From Chloroflexota bacterium (GTDB taxonomy: Bacteria; Chloroflexota; Limnocylindria; Limnocylindrales; CSP1-4), in contig JAJYLZ010000004.1 of the NCBI GenBank assembly GCA_021787395.1, positions 1 through 64,000 of the forward strand: a stretch of DNA of 64,000 nucleotides, read 5' to 3'. The translations under genes were made by a program, and so were the position numbers. Below are positions 43,525 to 52,403 of the stretch, piece after piece. Positions within the stretch are counted from its first letter, which is position 1, and the number at the start of each line of letters is the position of its first letter. A model generated the notes under the pieces. That model made no database searches, was not told the DNA's origin, and saw nothing but the letters and a program-made list of their open reading frames with translations.

Positions 43525-44025
43525 ATGAACGCTGACGCCTTCCGCCGCCTGTACGACTACCACTTCGCGATGAACCGTCGGCTGTGGGACCACGTCATGG
43601 AGTTGTCCGACGCGGCGTTCGATGCACCCAGCGATTACTCGCAGGGCTCGGTGCACCAGCAGGTCTGGCACCTCATGACCGTCGACGAGGGCTGGTTCAC
43701 GGAGCTGCGCGATGACCCGTGGCCCGAGCACCTGCTGCCCGACGCCCCGCAGCCCGACTGGACTCGCGAAGAGCTCCGCGAGCACTGGGACGACGTCGAG
43801 CGGCGGCAGCGGGAGTTCCTCGCCGGTGTCACGGACGGCGCCCTGCTGCGACACCCGTGGTCCGAGGGCGAGGACAAGGACCTCGTGCTCTGGGAGGTGC
43901 TGCTCCACGTGGTCAACCACGGGACGGACCACCGGGCGCAGACGCAGCGGCAGCTGGCCGACCTCGGCGTCACGACCTACCCGATCGACTACGTGTTCTA
44001 CGCCTACGAGCACCCGCTGCCGTAG
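43525..44025 (+). CDS. DinB family protein
   Basis: A 166-aa four-helix protein. The three metal-binding histidines of DinB folds are visible: QQVWHLM (first) and LLHVVNHGTDHRAQ (second and third). Length is typical. DinB-like proteins include thiol transferases and uncharacterised metalloproteins; the substrate is unknown. ATG 43525 opens the conserved part. The IS5-family element begins 50 bp downstream. Confidence 0.88.
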   Translation: MNADAFRRLYDYHFAMNRRLWDHVMELSDAAFDAPSDYSQGSVHQQVWHLMTVDEGWFTELRDDPWPEHLLPDAPQPDWTREELREHWDDVERRQREFLAGVTDGALLRHPWSEGEDKDLVLWEVLLHVVNHGTDHRAQTQRQLADLGVTTYPIDYVFYAYEHPLP

Positions 44026-44147
44026 GGGCTGCATCGGCGGCGCCCCGGACCGGATGCGCCTGTGGCGACTCTCAGAGCCTGTGAACGAAAGATCCCGTTC
44101 GGGATAGCCCATTCGTGCCGTAGAACCTGACACTCCGAGGGTCGAAG

Positions 44148-44951
44148 GTGGCGCCGATGGGCGCCTTCGTCGAGCTCTCGGACCCCGAGTGGGCGATGGT
44201 CGAGGATCTCTTCGACCCGCCGGGGCGCCGCGGCGCGCCCGCCAGGCTCCCGCGGCGGCAGATGGTCGATGCGATGCTCTTCCTGGCGCGGACCGGGATC
44301 CAGTGGCGATACCTGCCGTCGCGCTACGGGCCCTGGGAAGCCGTCTGGCAGCAGTGGCGGAGGTGGCGGGACAGCGGGGTCTGGGCTCGGGCGATGGCTC
44401 GCCTGGCGCGTCGGATCCGCGTGAACAGGGGTCGCGATGCCGAGCCCTCGATGGTGATGATCGACGCCCAGACCGTCCGGGGCGGACGTGCCGGGCCGAC
44501 CTTCCACAACGCCGGCGGGCGGGGCGGCCGGACCATCGGGACCAAGCGCAGCGTTCTCATCGAGATCCTCGGGCTGCCCCTCGCGGTCGAGGCGGACCCG
44601 GCCAAGCCTCACGACGTCCGCTCGGGCCAGGCGCTCCTGACGAGGCGGCTGCCCGAGCTGCCGCGAGTCCAGGCGGTCGTCGCCGATCGCGGCTACGTCG
44701 GCCTCGGCAAGTTCGCCACGAAGCACAACCTGCGGCTCGACATCAAGCAGGCGCCGCCGGTGCCGCCCGGGCAGAAGAAGAAGTTCGTCCCTATCGCGCC
44801 GCTCTACAAGGTCGAGCACATCTTCGCCCGGCTCGGCCGCTGGCGGCGCCTCTCGCGCTGCTACGAGGGGACCGCGGCCAGTGCCCGCTGCTGGGTCGAG
44901 GTGGCGTCCGTGGGCTATCTCTTCGCGAGGCTACGGACCGAGCCCACCTAA
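44148..44951 (+). CDS. IS5-family transposase
   Basis: A 267-aa DDE transposase starting at GTG 44148 or ATG 44157. The N-terminal DUF4096-type domain (LSDPEWAMVEDLFDPPGRRG, LARTGIQWRYLPSRYGPWEA) is followed by the catalytic domain with VMIDAQTVRGG (first Asp), QAVVADRGYVG (second Asp) and GTAASARCWVEVA near the end, which carries the region of the third acidic residue. Length and layout are normal, so it appears intact. Confidence 0.9.
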   Translation: MAPMGAFVELSDPEWAMVEDLFDPPGRRGAPARLPRRQMVDAMLFLARTGIQWRYLPSRYGPWEAVWQQWRRWRDSGVWARAMARLARRIRVNRGRDAEPSMVMIDAQTVRGGRAGPTFHNAGGRGGRTIGTKRSVLIEILGLPLAVEADPAKPHDVRSGQALLTRRLPELPRVQAVVADRGYVGLGKFATKHNLRLDIKQAPPVPPGQKKKFVPIAPLYKVEHIFARLGRWRRLSRCYEGTAASARCWVEVASVGYLFARLRTEPT

Positions 44952-45346
44952 CCGGAGGCCCGGGGGAGCACCACGGGCCGGCAGGGCTGCCAGAGGTTCG
45001 CGTCCCAGGTCGCGGCCTCCCCGTGGAGGACGAGCCGATCGCCCACGTGCGCGACCAGGGAGCCGGTCTCGTCGAGGAGCACCACGTCGGCACCGCTCCG
45101 GCCCGCGCCGTATCCAGGGGGCCAGTGGACGTCGCGCACGCCCGAACCGGTGTCGAGGCCGAGCCCCGACGTCTCGTCGGGGACGAGCACCCCCTCGATG
45201 GAGCCCGAGGGACACGGGCCGCCTCCGGGCGGACCGTCCCGCGCCATCAGGGGGAACCGATCGAACGTGGGAGAGGGCGCTCCGGCACAACCCGCGAGCG
45301 CGAGCGCGAGTCCCAGACCGAGACTGCGAGCGAGGAAGGAGGTCAT
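44948..45346 (-). CDS. Passenger lipoprotein inside the IS5-family element
   Basis: A 132-aa protein with a lipoprotein signal: MTSFLARSLGLGLALALAGC, with the lipobox LAGC. The mature part (GVRDVHWPPGYGAGRSGADV, LVAHVGDRLVLHGEAATWDA) resembles small exported OB-like or DUF-type domains; no family was named with confidence. It is convergent with the transposase and lies between its end and the right IR, so it moves with the element. Confidence 0.65.
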   Translation of the reverse strand: MTSFLARSLGLGLALALAGCAGAPSPTFDRFPLMARDGPPGGGPCPSGSIEGVLVPDETSGLGLDTGSGVRDVHWPPGYGAGRSGADVVLLDETGSLVAHVGDRLVLHGEAATWDANLWQPCRPVVLPRASG

Positions 45347-45600
45347 CGCTCCTTCGACGCTCGACCCGGACCTATCGTTGCGCCCGGTCGTTCGAGGCTG
45401 CTTTCATTCACAGGCCCTCAGCCTCGGGCTGCGCCCGCCAGCACACTCAGGGATGCGCCCGCGGCCTCAGGGATGCGCCCGCGGCATGGATGCGCACCGA
45501 ACCGCCGACGCGCGAGCCCGACGCTGCGGCTGCGGCAGGCCGGGACGCGGCTGACAGTCCCGCCGGGCAGTGCCGGCGGACGCAGCGGACGCAGGAGCCG

Positions 45601-46548
45601 TCAGCCGGCTTCGCCGTCGTCCCCGAACCGAACCGCCGGCTTGGGCCGCGTGTCCACGTCCAGCCGGAAGATGTCCGGCCGCGCGTAGTGGCCCACGACG
45701 TCGAGGTCGAGGACCGCCCGGTCGATCGCCGCCAGGTCCAGGTCGGCGACCAGCACCGCCTCGCCGTCGCGGACCGGTCCGGCCAGCACCTGCCCCAGCG
45801 GGTCCACGATCACGCTGCCGCCGCCGATCAGCACCGCATCCGGGTCGTCGGCCGCCACTGGGTAGTCGTCGGGGAAGTCGGAGCGCCGGGAGAACTGGCA
45901 CGCGCTGAGCACGAAGCACCTGCCCTCGAGCGCGATGTGGCGCATCGTGGCCTGCCACGTCTCCCGGTCGTCAACGGTGGGCGCGCAATAGAGCTGGATC
46001 CCCTGCGCGTACATGGCCAGGCGCAGCTGGGGCATGTAGTTCTCCCAGCAGATGACCGCGCCGAGGCGTCCCAGCGGCGTCTCGACCACCGGCAGCGTGG
46101 AGCCGTCCCCCTGGCCCCAGATCAGCCGCTCGACGGCGGTGGGCATCACCTTGCGGTGCTTGCCGAGGAGCTGGCCGTCCGCGCCGAGCATCAACGCCGT
46201 GCAGTACAGGGTCCCGGCGTCGCGCTCGATGACGCCGATGACCAGGTGCATCGCGTGGGCGCGGGCCAGCTCGCCCAGCCGGCTCACGACGGGACCCGGC
46301 ACGTCGATCGCGGCCTCGCGGTAGCGACGGAACCACTCCCGGCCCTCCGGCGTGCGCCGTCCGACGGTGGCGCCGAAGTCCGCGCCCTTGGGGTAGCCGC
46401 CGATGAGCGCCTCGGGCAGGACGGCCAGCTCGGCGCCCCGCGCGGCGGCGTCGGCGACGAGGCGCTCGACGCGCTCCAGGGTTGCCGCGGTGTCGAAGGC
46501 GGCCGAGCCCGCCTGGATGACCGCGACTCGAACGCTGTTGCCGTTCAT
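45601..46548 (-). CDS. Nitrilase
   Basis: A 315-aa CN-hydrolase started at ATG 46548. Catalytic triad: Glu in VLPEALIGGYPKG, Lys in LGKHRKVMPT and Cys in VICWENYMPQLR; the CWENYMP signature identifies true nitrilases (EC 3.5.5.1) over amidases. It hydrolyses an organic nitrile to the acid plus ammonia, with the exact substrate unknown. The upstream ~580 bp are repeat-rich and contain no gene. Confidence 0.92.
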   Translation of the reverse strand: MNGNSVRVAVIQAGSAAFDTAATLERVERLVADAAARGAELAVLPEALIGGYPKGADFGATVGRRTPEGREWFRRYREAAIDVPGPVVSRLGELARAHAMHLVIGVIERDAGTLYCTALMLGADGQLLGKHRKVMPTAVERLIWGQGDGSTLPVVETPLGRLGAVICWENYMPQLRLAMYAQGIQLYCAPTVDDRETWQATMRHIALEGRCFVLSACQFSRRSDFPDDYPVAADDPDAVLIGGGSVIVDPLGQVLAGPVRDGEAVLVADLDLAAIDRAVLDLDVVGHYARPDIFRLDVDTRPKPAVRFGDDGEAG

Positions 46549-47130
46549 CTCCCTGCCTCTCCATCCGCGTTCATCCGTGCGCAGCCCCGTTGATCCGCGC
46601 GCATCCACGTTCATCCGCGCGCCGCCGCCCGCGTTCATCCGCGCGCCGCAATCCGCCATTCCCGGCAGGCATCACTTCTGGCCTCAAGTCGGGCGCGGCG
46701 CCTCGTTGGAAGCCGACCCATTCCCGGCAGCAATCATCCGGCCGTGAGGAGCGGCCGCCGGCGGCCACCGGGGCGCTTCGACCCGAGAATGATGCCTGCT
46801 GGGAATAGGCGCCGACGGGGACCGCGGCACTGGGGCGCCGAGGGGCTGAGGACGCCGCGGGCGAGCGGCCGCAGGGCGCCGCGGGCGGCGAGCGGGCCTA
46901 AGGGCGCCGCGAGCACGCGAGGCCCGTGGCGGGTCCAAGGGACCGCGGGGCCGCGGGCACTGGGGCGCCGAGGGGCTGAGGACGCCGCGGGCGGCGAGCG
47001 GCCACAGGGCGCCACGAGCACGCCAGGCGCGTGCGCGGGTCGGCGGGCCAGGGCCGCGCAGAGAGGGCAGCAGCGAGCCGGGGAGGCGGCCAGGGCCACG
47101 CCGAAAGGGCCGCGCCGCACCGCCAACCCG
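46549..47130. repeat. Repeat-rich gene-free stretch, including a 131-bp tandem duplication
   Basis: A 131-bp unit starting GCACTGGGGCGCCGAGGGG occurs at 46827 and again at 46958 (the second is shortened to ~90 bp). CATTCCCGGCAGGCATCA (46657-46674) recurs in shorter form at 46719-46736 and inverted at 46790-46806. GTTCATCCGCGCG is repeated three times at ~46565-46640. No gene is apparent. Confidence 0.7.
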
Positions 47131-48039
47131 CTACCCCTGCCCGAAGACGGCCTCGCGGTCGGCGCGCGCTCGCCTCGTCCAGGGGCCCGGCAGCCCGCTG
47201 CCGATCGGGTGGCCGTTGAACCGGGTGACCGGCAGGATGCCCGCGACCGACGACGACACGAAGGCCTCGTGGGCGGCCGCGAGCTCGTCGGGGGTCAGCC
47301 AGCCCTCCACGGGGCGGAGCCCGACGCTCTCGGCCCAGCGGAGCAGCCAGGATCGGGTGGTGCCCGCCAGGATCGCGCAGTCGAGGGAGGGGGTCGCCAG
47401 CTCCAGCACATCGTCGGCTGCGGTGCGCACGAGGAAGATGTTCGCCGTCGTGGCCTCGGACAGGTGGCCGGTGATGGTCAGGAAGATCGCGTCGTCGGCT
47501 CCTGCGCGACGGGCCTCGATGCGCGCGTAGACGTAGTCGATCCGCGACGTGGTCTTGAGGGTGGCGATCGGGTTCTGCGGGTCGCGGCGCACGGCCGACG
47601 CCACCAGGGAGATGCCGTGCTCGAGGTGGCCGGCGGGCGGCGGCTCGACGGGCCACGCCTGGATCACCAGGGTGGGCGTCAGGTGGACGTCGCGCGGCGG
47701 CAGCAGGCCCCGCGAGGCCCAGACGCCCCGCGACGCCGTGATCCGGATCGAGGCGTCGCCGTCCGGGCCGTCGAGGCCCTCGGCCGCGAGCAGCCTCGCG
47801 ATCCCGTCCGCCAGGCGCACATCCACGTCGGCGGGCAGCTCGAAGGCCAGGCCGGCCGCCGACCGGTGCAGCCGCGCCACGTGCTCGGGCAGCTCGGTGC
47901 AGTGACCGGCCTTCGCGCGGAGCGTCTCGAAGATGCCGTCGCCGAGCTGGAAGCCGCGGTCGGTGACCGACAGGTGCGGGGCGTCGGCGGGCAGCACCTG
48001 GCCGTCCACCCAGACGTACTTCGGGCCTGGCCCGCTCAC
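47131..48039 (-). CDS. Class IV aminotransferase (PabC/BCAT type)
   Basis: A 302-aa PLP enzyme. Landmarks: SVTDRGFQLGDGIFETLRAK near residue 25, the PLP lysine in ATLKTTSRIDYVYAR near 163, and LSEATTANIFLV near 197 that binds the cofactor phosphate. Fold and length fit aminodeoxychorismate lyase (4-aminobenzoate synthesis) or a branched-chain or D-amino acid aminotransferase; the sequence alone does not separate these. No pabAB genes lie nearby. Confidence 0.88.
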   Translation of the reverse strand: MSGPGPKYVWVDGQVLPADAPHLSVTDRGFQLGDGIFETLRAKAGHCTELPEHVARLHRSAAGLAFELPADVDVRLADGIARLLAAEGLDGPDGDASIRITASRGVWASRGLLPPRDVHLTPTLVIQAWPVEPPPAGHLEHGISLVASAVRRDPQNPIATLKTTSRIDYVYARIEARRAGADDAIFLTITGHLSEATTANIFLVRTAADDVLELATPSLDCAILAGTTRSWLLRWAESVGLRPVEGWLTPDELAAAHEAFVSSSVAGILPVTRFNGHPIGSGLPGPWTRRARADREAVFGQG

Positions 48040-48229
48040 CGATCCACCTCCTCACGCGGCGCAGCTCGCCGTCGTTGCTCGGCCCGCCCACCTCCGACGC
48101 GCCGAGTGGCGCATCAGGGGAGCCGTTGCCCGCCAGCGCGGCGGGACGACCATCATCGACGGCACCGGCCGATGATAGGGTGCGAGGGCGGCGCCTCGGC
48201 TGCGGCGCCGTGGGAATGGCGGAGGAGCG

Positions 48230-49501
48230 ATGCGCGCACGCGAGCTCGGGATCAAGATCGGCCTGCTCGAGCCGGGGGAGCTGGACGCCATCACCGACGT
48301 CCCGGGCGTCCGGGTGGGCCACACCACGCTGATCTCCGGCGAGGGCCCGCTGGCGGTGGGCCAGGGCCCGGTGCGGACCGGCGTGACCGTGGTCGTCCCG
48401 CACGAGGACGACGTGTGGACGGAGCCCGTCTTCGCCGGCTGCCACCGGCTCAACGGCAACGGCGAGCTCACGGGCCTGGAGTGGGTCCGCGAATCGGGCT
48501 TCCTGGGCGGCGTCATCGGCATCACCAACACCCACTCGGTGGGCGTCGTCCACGACGCGCTGATCGCCCACGCCGCTCGCTCGCGCAGGAACGAGTCCGT
48601 CTTCTGGTCGCTGCCGGTGGTCGGCGAGACCTACGACGGCGCGCTCAACGACATCAACGGGTTTCACGTGAAACCATCCCACGTCGACGCGGCGCTGGCG
48701 GCGGCCTCCGGCGGCCCCGTGGCCGAGGGCAACGTGGGCGGCGGCACCGGGATGCTCTGCCATGAGTTCAAGGGCGGCATCGGCACCGCCTCGCGCCGGG
48801 TGGCGGACAAGGACGGCGGCTGGGTCGTGGGCGCCCTGGTCCAGGCGAACTACGGCGCCCGCGAGCTGCTGCGGATCGACGGCGTCCCGGTGGGCCAGGA
48901 GATCCCCGTGTCCGAGGTGCCCAGCCCCTGGGACCAGGTGGACGAGCTCGGGTCCGCCGCGACGCGCACCCTGGCGATGCAGGGCGGGCACCTCCCGCAC
49001 CAACCGCACCACCCGCGGAGCGGTCCCGAGGGCGGCTCGATCATCGTGGTCCTGGCCACGAACGCGCCGCTGCTCCCGCACCAGTGCACCCGCCTCGCGC
49101 AGCGGGCGAGCCTCGGCATCGCCCGGATGGGGAGCATCGCGTCGCACGGCTCGGGCGACCTGATCATCGCCTTCGCCACCGGCAATCGCGGCCTGTCCCG
49201 GACGGCCGGCGAGGAGGACCCGCGCCGGACGGTCGAGGCGCAGATGGTGGTGGACAAGGCGGTCAACCCGCTGTTCCAGGCCGCGGTCGAGGCCACCGAG
49301 GCGGCCATCGTGAACGCCCTGCTGGCGGCGGAGACGATGGTCGGCCGCGACGGGATCACCGCCCACGCCCTCGACCACGAGCGCCTGCTCGACATCATGG
49401 CCCGCTACGGGCGGGGGCCGAGAACGCAGGCTGCGCCGACGAGCCCGGACAGGGAGCCGTCAGCGGCGAAACCCGGGCCGCCGAGCCCCTTGGCGGGCTG
49501 A
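48230..49501 (+). CDS. P1 family (DmpA-type) aminopeptidase
   Basis: A 423-aa N-terminal nucleophile hydrolase with a GGAGG site upstream. ITDVPGVRVGHTT opens the family; the self-cleavage/nucleophile region EGNVGGGTGM...GGIGTASRRV contains the serine (GTAS). DmpA/P1 proteins remove N-terminal residues, often D-amino acids or beta-alanyl groups. An acidic ~40-aa C-terminal tail (TQAAPTSPDREPSAAKPG) exceeds the usual length. Divergent from the aminotransferase gene (190-bp gap). Confidence 0.88.
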   Translation: MRARELGIKIGLLEPGELDAITDVPGVRVGHTTLISGEGPLAVGQGPVRTGVTVVVPHEDDVWTEPVFAGCHRLNGNGELTGLEWVRESGFLGGVIGITNTHSVGVVHDALIAHAARSRRNESVFWSLPVVGETYDGALNDINGFHVKPSHVDAALAAASGGPVAEGNVGGGTGMLCHEFKGGIGTASRRVADKDGGWVVGALVQANYGARELLRIDGVPVGQEIPVSEVPSPWDQVDELGSAATRTLAMQGGHLPHQPHHPRSGPEGGSIIVVLATNAPLLPHQCTRLAQRASLGIARMGSIASHGSGDLIIAFATGNRGLSRTAGEEDPRRTVEAQMVVDKAVNPLFQAAVEATEAAIVNALLAAETMVGRDGITAHALDHERLLDIMARYGRGPRTQAAPTSPDREPSAAKPGPPSPLAG

Positions 49502-49599
49502 ATGCGGACGGATCGCGCGCTGAGCGAGCGCTCCCGGCGCGGGCGCCCGCCGCGAGCGCACCGGCGGCCCGCGCACGCCGCCGAGGGAAGGGACGGCCG

Positions 49600-50385
49600 A
49601 TGCCGACCGACCAGGTAGCGGCGGTGGTCGCGCTCATCGGCGAGGTCCTGCAGGACGCGCTGCTCGGCATCGGACTGCACGGGTCGTCGGTCGTCGGGGG
49701 CCTCAGGCCGACCAGCGACCTCGACCTCCTCGTCGTCACGAGCCGGCGGACCACCGAACCCGAACGGCGGGCGCTGATCGAGCGCCTGCTCCCGATGTCG
49801 GGGCCGGGCGACCCGAGCGGGCGGTCGCGCCCGATTGACCTCGAGTCCGTGGCGCAGGGGGACGTGCGCCCGTGGCGCTACCCCGCACGGCTCGACTTCC
49901 AGTTCGGCGACTGGTATCGACCGGCCTACGCGCGCGGCGACTTCGCGCCCTGGAACCCGGCCAACCCCGACCTCGCCATCGTGCTCGAGGCGGCCCTGCA
50001 AGCCGACCGGCCGCTGTTCGGACCGCCGCCGTCGGACCTGATCGGGCCGATCCCGTGGTCGGACGTCCGTCGGGCCATGCTCGACAGCATCCCGGACCTG
50101 CTCTCCTATCTCGAGGGCGACGAGCGCAACGTCGTCCTCACCTTCGCGCGCATCTGGGCGTCGCTCGTGACGGGCGGGCTCCAGGCGAAGGACGGGGCGG
50201 CGGACTGGGCGATCGGGCGGCTGCCGCCGGAGCACCGCGCCGTCGTCGCCCGCGCCAGGCTGCTGTACGTCGAGGGGATCCCGACCGAGGACTGGGGCGG
50301 CCTGCTGCCGGGGGTGCGCCCGTGCGTCGAGCACCTGATCGGCGAGATCGAGCGGGCCGCCGCCGCCGGACGGAGTGCCGGGTGA
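49600..50385 (+). CDS. Aminoglycoside nucleotidyltransferase (AadA/ANT-like)
   Basis: A 261-aa protein started at ATG 49600 with a GAGGGAAGGGA site. The nucleotidyltransferase motif GSSVVGGLRPTSDLDLLVV (~28-46, with both metal-binding Asp) and the C-terminal helical domain (DERNVVLTFARIWASLVTGG, PPEHRAVVARARLLYVEG) match the AadA/ANT(3'')-ANT(9) family that adenylylates streptomycin or spectinomycin. This is a chromosomal homolog; resistance activity is not shown by the sequence. Confidence 0.87.
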   Translation: MPTDQVAAVVALIGEVLQDALLGIGLHGSSVVGGLRPTSDLDLLVVTSRRTTEPERRALIERLLPMSGPGDPSGRSRPIDLESVAQGDVRPWRYPARLDFQFGDWYRPAYARGDFAPWNPANPDLAIVLEAALQADRPLFGPPPSDLIGPIPWSDVRRAMLDSIPDLLSYLEGDERNVVLTFARIWASLVTGGLQAKDGAADWAIGRLPPEHRAVVARARLLYVEGIPTEDWGGLLPGVRPCVEHLIGEIERAAAAGRSAG

Positions 50386-50419
50386 TGGCCGTCGACCTGC
50401 CTCGTCGGGGGCGCCCGCG

Positions 50420-51322
50420 ATGGCGATAGGCGACGGCCCGCGCGGGGCGGCAGCCGTCCGCACGGCGACCCCCGACGACATCCCGGCGATCCGCGCGATC
50501 CTGGCCGCCAACGGCAACGACGATCCTGCCGGCCAGCTGCGCGGGCCGGACGTCGTCGGGCCGTACGTCCGGCACCTGGTCGCCCGTCACCGGGCGATGG
50601 TCAGCGACCTGCCCGGCACGGGAGTGGTGGCGTTCGGGGCCGTTGCCGATGTCGGCCTCGCGTGGCACCTCGCCGACCTGTTCGTGGATCCCGCACGGCT
50701 GGGCCGGGGCATCGGCCGTCCGCTGCTGACGGCGCTGTACGGCGGTCGCCAGCCGCGCACCACCTTCGCCTCCGACGATCCGCGCGCCCTGCCGCTGTAC
50801 GTGCGGGCCGGGATGGCCGCGCGCTGGGCGACGCTGTACCTGCGCGGCGGGCCGTCAGCGGCGCGACTCGCCGGCGCCGACCCGCGGGCGCGCGCGCTCG
50901 AGGTGGTCGACGCGGACCCGGACGACCTGCTCGCGCTCGAGCTCGCCTGGACCGGCGCCGACCGGTCCGCCGACCGCGCCTACTGGACGACGATGTCGGG
51001 CAGCGACCCGTTCCTGGTCCGCGACGGCGATGGCCCGGTGGCCGCTGGCTACGGCCGGGACCGGCAGATCGGCCCGGCCGCCCGCGCGCTCGACCGCCTG
51101 GTGCTGCGGCCCGGGGCCGAGCCGGTGGGCCCCGTGCTGGCGGCAATCGCCAGGTGCATCGCGCAGGGCGAGACGCTCGACGTCACGGTGCCAGGCCCGC
51201 ACGCTGCGCTGCCCGTCCTGCTGGAGCTCGGCCTTCGAGTCGAGGACCGCGACGTCTACTGCGCCGGGCCGACCGACCCGGTGGACGCGGAGCGCCTGCT
51301 CCCGAACGGCGGGCTCCTGTAG
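50420..51322 (+). CDS. GNAT-family acetyltransferase (tandem domains)
   Basis: A 300-aa protein started at ATG 50420. N-terminal GNAT domain: VRTATPDDIPAIRAILA, LADLFVDPARLGRGIGRPLL (the acetyl-CoA-binding RxxGxG loop) and PLYVRAGM. A second, degenerate GNAT-like half follows (VAAGYGRDRQIGPAARALDR, LDVTVPGPHAALPVLLELGL). It starts 34 bp after the nucleotidyltransferase gene and may be co-transcribed. Substrate unknown. Confidence 0.85.
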   Translation: MAIGDGPRGAAAVRTATPDDIPAIRAILAANGNDDPAGQLRGPDVVGPYVRHLVARHRAMVSDLPGTGVVAFGAVADVGLAWHLADLFVDPARLGRGIGRPLLTALYGGRQPRTTFASDDPRALPLYVRAGMAARWATLYLRGGPSAARLAGADPRARALEVVDADPDDLLALELAWTGADRSADRAYWTTMSGSDPFLVRDGDGPVAAGYGRDRQIGPAARALDRLVLRPGAEPVGPVLAAIARCIAQGETLDVTVPGPHAALPVLLELGLRVEDRDVYCAGPTDPVDAERLLPNGGLL

Positions 51323-51352
51323 GCGTCCAGGCCGCGCCGCGATGGGCGGCCG

Positions 51353-51490
51353 CTAGAGCGACGGCGGCCGGATGCTCGGTAGGGTGCAGCTCCCGATCGC
51401 GCCGAGCAGCAGCCCGCTCATCGCCAGGACCCGAGGAGGGATCCGCAGGCCGGCGCTCAACCGGCGGACGCGCCTCAGAAGCCGTGCCAT
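51353..51490 (-). CDS. 45-aa small membrane or lipoprotein-like peptide
   Basis: ATG 51490 with a strong GGAGGG site, 3 bp after the stop of gene 51494-51937. The peptide is basic at first (MARLLRRVRRLSAGLRI), then hydrophobic (VLAMSGLLLGAIGSC) and ends in a short Pro-rich tail; IGSC could be a lipobox. It is likely the last gene of the kamA operon. No homolog is known to me. Confidence 0.5.
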   Translation of the reverse strand: MARLLRRVRRLSAGLRIPPRVLAMSGLLLGAIGSCTLPSIRPPSL

Positions 51491-51493
51491 CGC

Positions 51494-51937
51494 CTACCCT
51501 CCAGTCGCGAGCCGGTCCCGGCGCGCGAATTCGTCGAGCGCAACGCGGCACCCGGCCACCTCGCGCAGGGCCTGGCGCACGATCCAGGGGTCCACGCGCG
51601 TCGAGTCCTCCACGGTGACCGTCGCGCCGCCCGGCCCCTCGTCGAGCACGATCCCCGAGGCGTTCCGGTAGTCGGCCATCCAGTTCGCCTGGAGGGTCAC
51701 CAGCACCGACGCCACCACGTTGCGGGTGAACAGCCAGTCCAGGTGCGACGCGTTGAGGTGCGCCACCAGGGCGTCGATCGGGACGGGCCGGCCGCGGTCC
51801 ATCCTCGCCACGGCCTCCATGACGCGAAGGGTCGTGAAGGGGTCGCCGGACTCCGCCACCACCGGCGGGGCGGGCCGGTCCTCCGGGAAGCCAGCAGGGG
51901 CGGCGCGGCCGAAGTCGGTCTTGCCCGGCTGCGTCAC
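51494..51937 (-). CDS. Hypothetical protein in the kamA operon
   Basis: A 147-aa protein started at GTG 51937, overlapping the previous stop (GTGA), which implies translational coupling. The N-terminus is Pro-rich; the body is helical (PFTTLRVMEAVARMDRGRPV, HLDWLFTRNVVASVLVTLQA) with a later beta segment (GGATVTVEDSTRVDPWIVRQ). No family recognised. Position suggests a role linked to the upstream aminomutase. Confidence 0.6.
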   Translation of the reverse strand: MTQPGKTDFGRAAPAGFPEDRPAPPVVAESGDPFTTLRVMEAVARMDRGRPVPIDALVAHLNASHLDWLFTRNVVASVLVTLQANWMADYRNASGIVLDEGPGGATVTVEDSTRVDPWIVRQALREVAGCRVALDEFARRDRLATGG

Positions 51938-52215
51938 GACGCCGGGCCCTCGCCGCCGGGAGTCCCGCCGGGCTCGACCGGACCTCGGGGGAGCTCGATC
52001 GTGAGCATCGTCCCGTCCCCGGCCGGCACGGGCGCGTCGGGTCGAGCGTGGTGGACCAGCTCCTGGGGCGGCGGCGCGGTGCGCCACACCTGCTGCTCGA
52101 AGCCGAACAGCACCCCGCCCATGGTCTGGGCGGCCGACGGGCGTCGCCGCCGCTTCACCCTCGCAGGCGGCGAGTTGCGTCCGCGCTCAGGCTGGCCGGC
52201 ATGGTCTTCACGCAT
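51934..52215 (-). CDS. Small hypothetical protein in the kamA operon
   Basis: 93 aa from ATG 52215 to a TGA that overlaps the next start. Basic and Pro/Gly-rich, with MGGVLFGFEQQVWRTAPPPQ in the middle and TMLTIELPRGPVEPGGTPGG at the end. No known domain. The tight coupling to gene 51494-51937 supports it as real. Confidence 0.55.
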   Translation of the reverse strand: MREDHAGQPERGRNSPPARVKRRRRPSAAQTMGGVLFGFEQQVWRTAPPPQELVHHARPDAPVPAGDGTMLTIELPRGPVEPGGTPGGEGPAS

Positions 52216-52403
52216 GGGCCCGGATTCTACGCGCAGGGAGCTGGCCGCAGGCGTGCAGGGCTGCCCGTCCGGCTGGGCTGCCCGTGCGGAGGACGGCTGG
52301 CCGCACGGAGGGGTCGCCCGTCCAGCGGGCGCACCGCCGGACCTCCCGCCCGGCGGGCAGCCGAACACGGTACGCCGACCGCGCACCCGAACCCCGCTCG
52401 GCG

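Larger units (their letters stand above)
44075..45417. mobile_element. IS5-family insertion sequence with a passenger gene
   Basis: A 1343-bp element. Terminal inverted repeats GAGCCTGTGAACGAAAG (44075-44091) and the complement of CTTTCATTCACAGGCCC (45401-45417) agree at 15 of 17 positions. TCA at 44072-44074 and 45418-45420 forms a 3-bp target duplication of the TNA type made by the IS1031 subgroup. It contains the transposase (44148-44951) and, unusually, a lipoprotein gene on the other strand (44948-45346). Confidence 0.85.
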
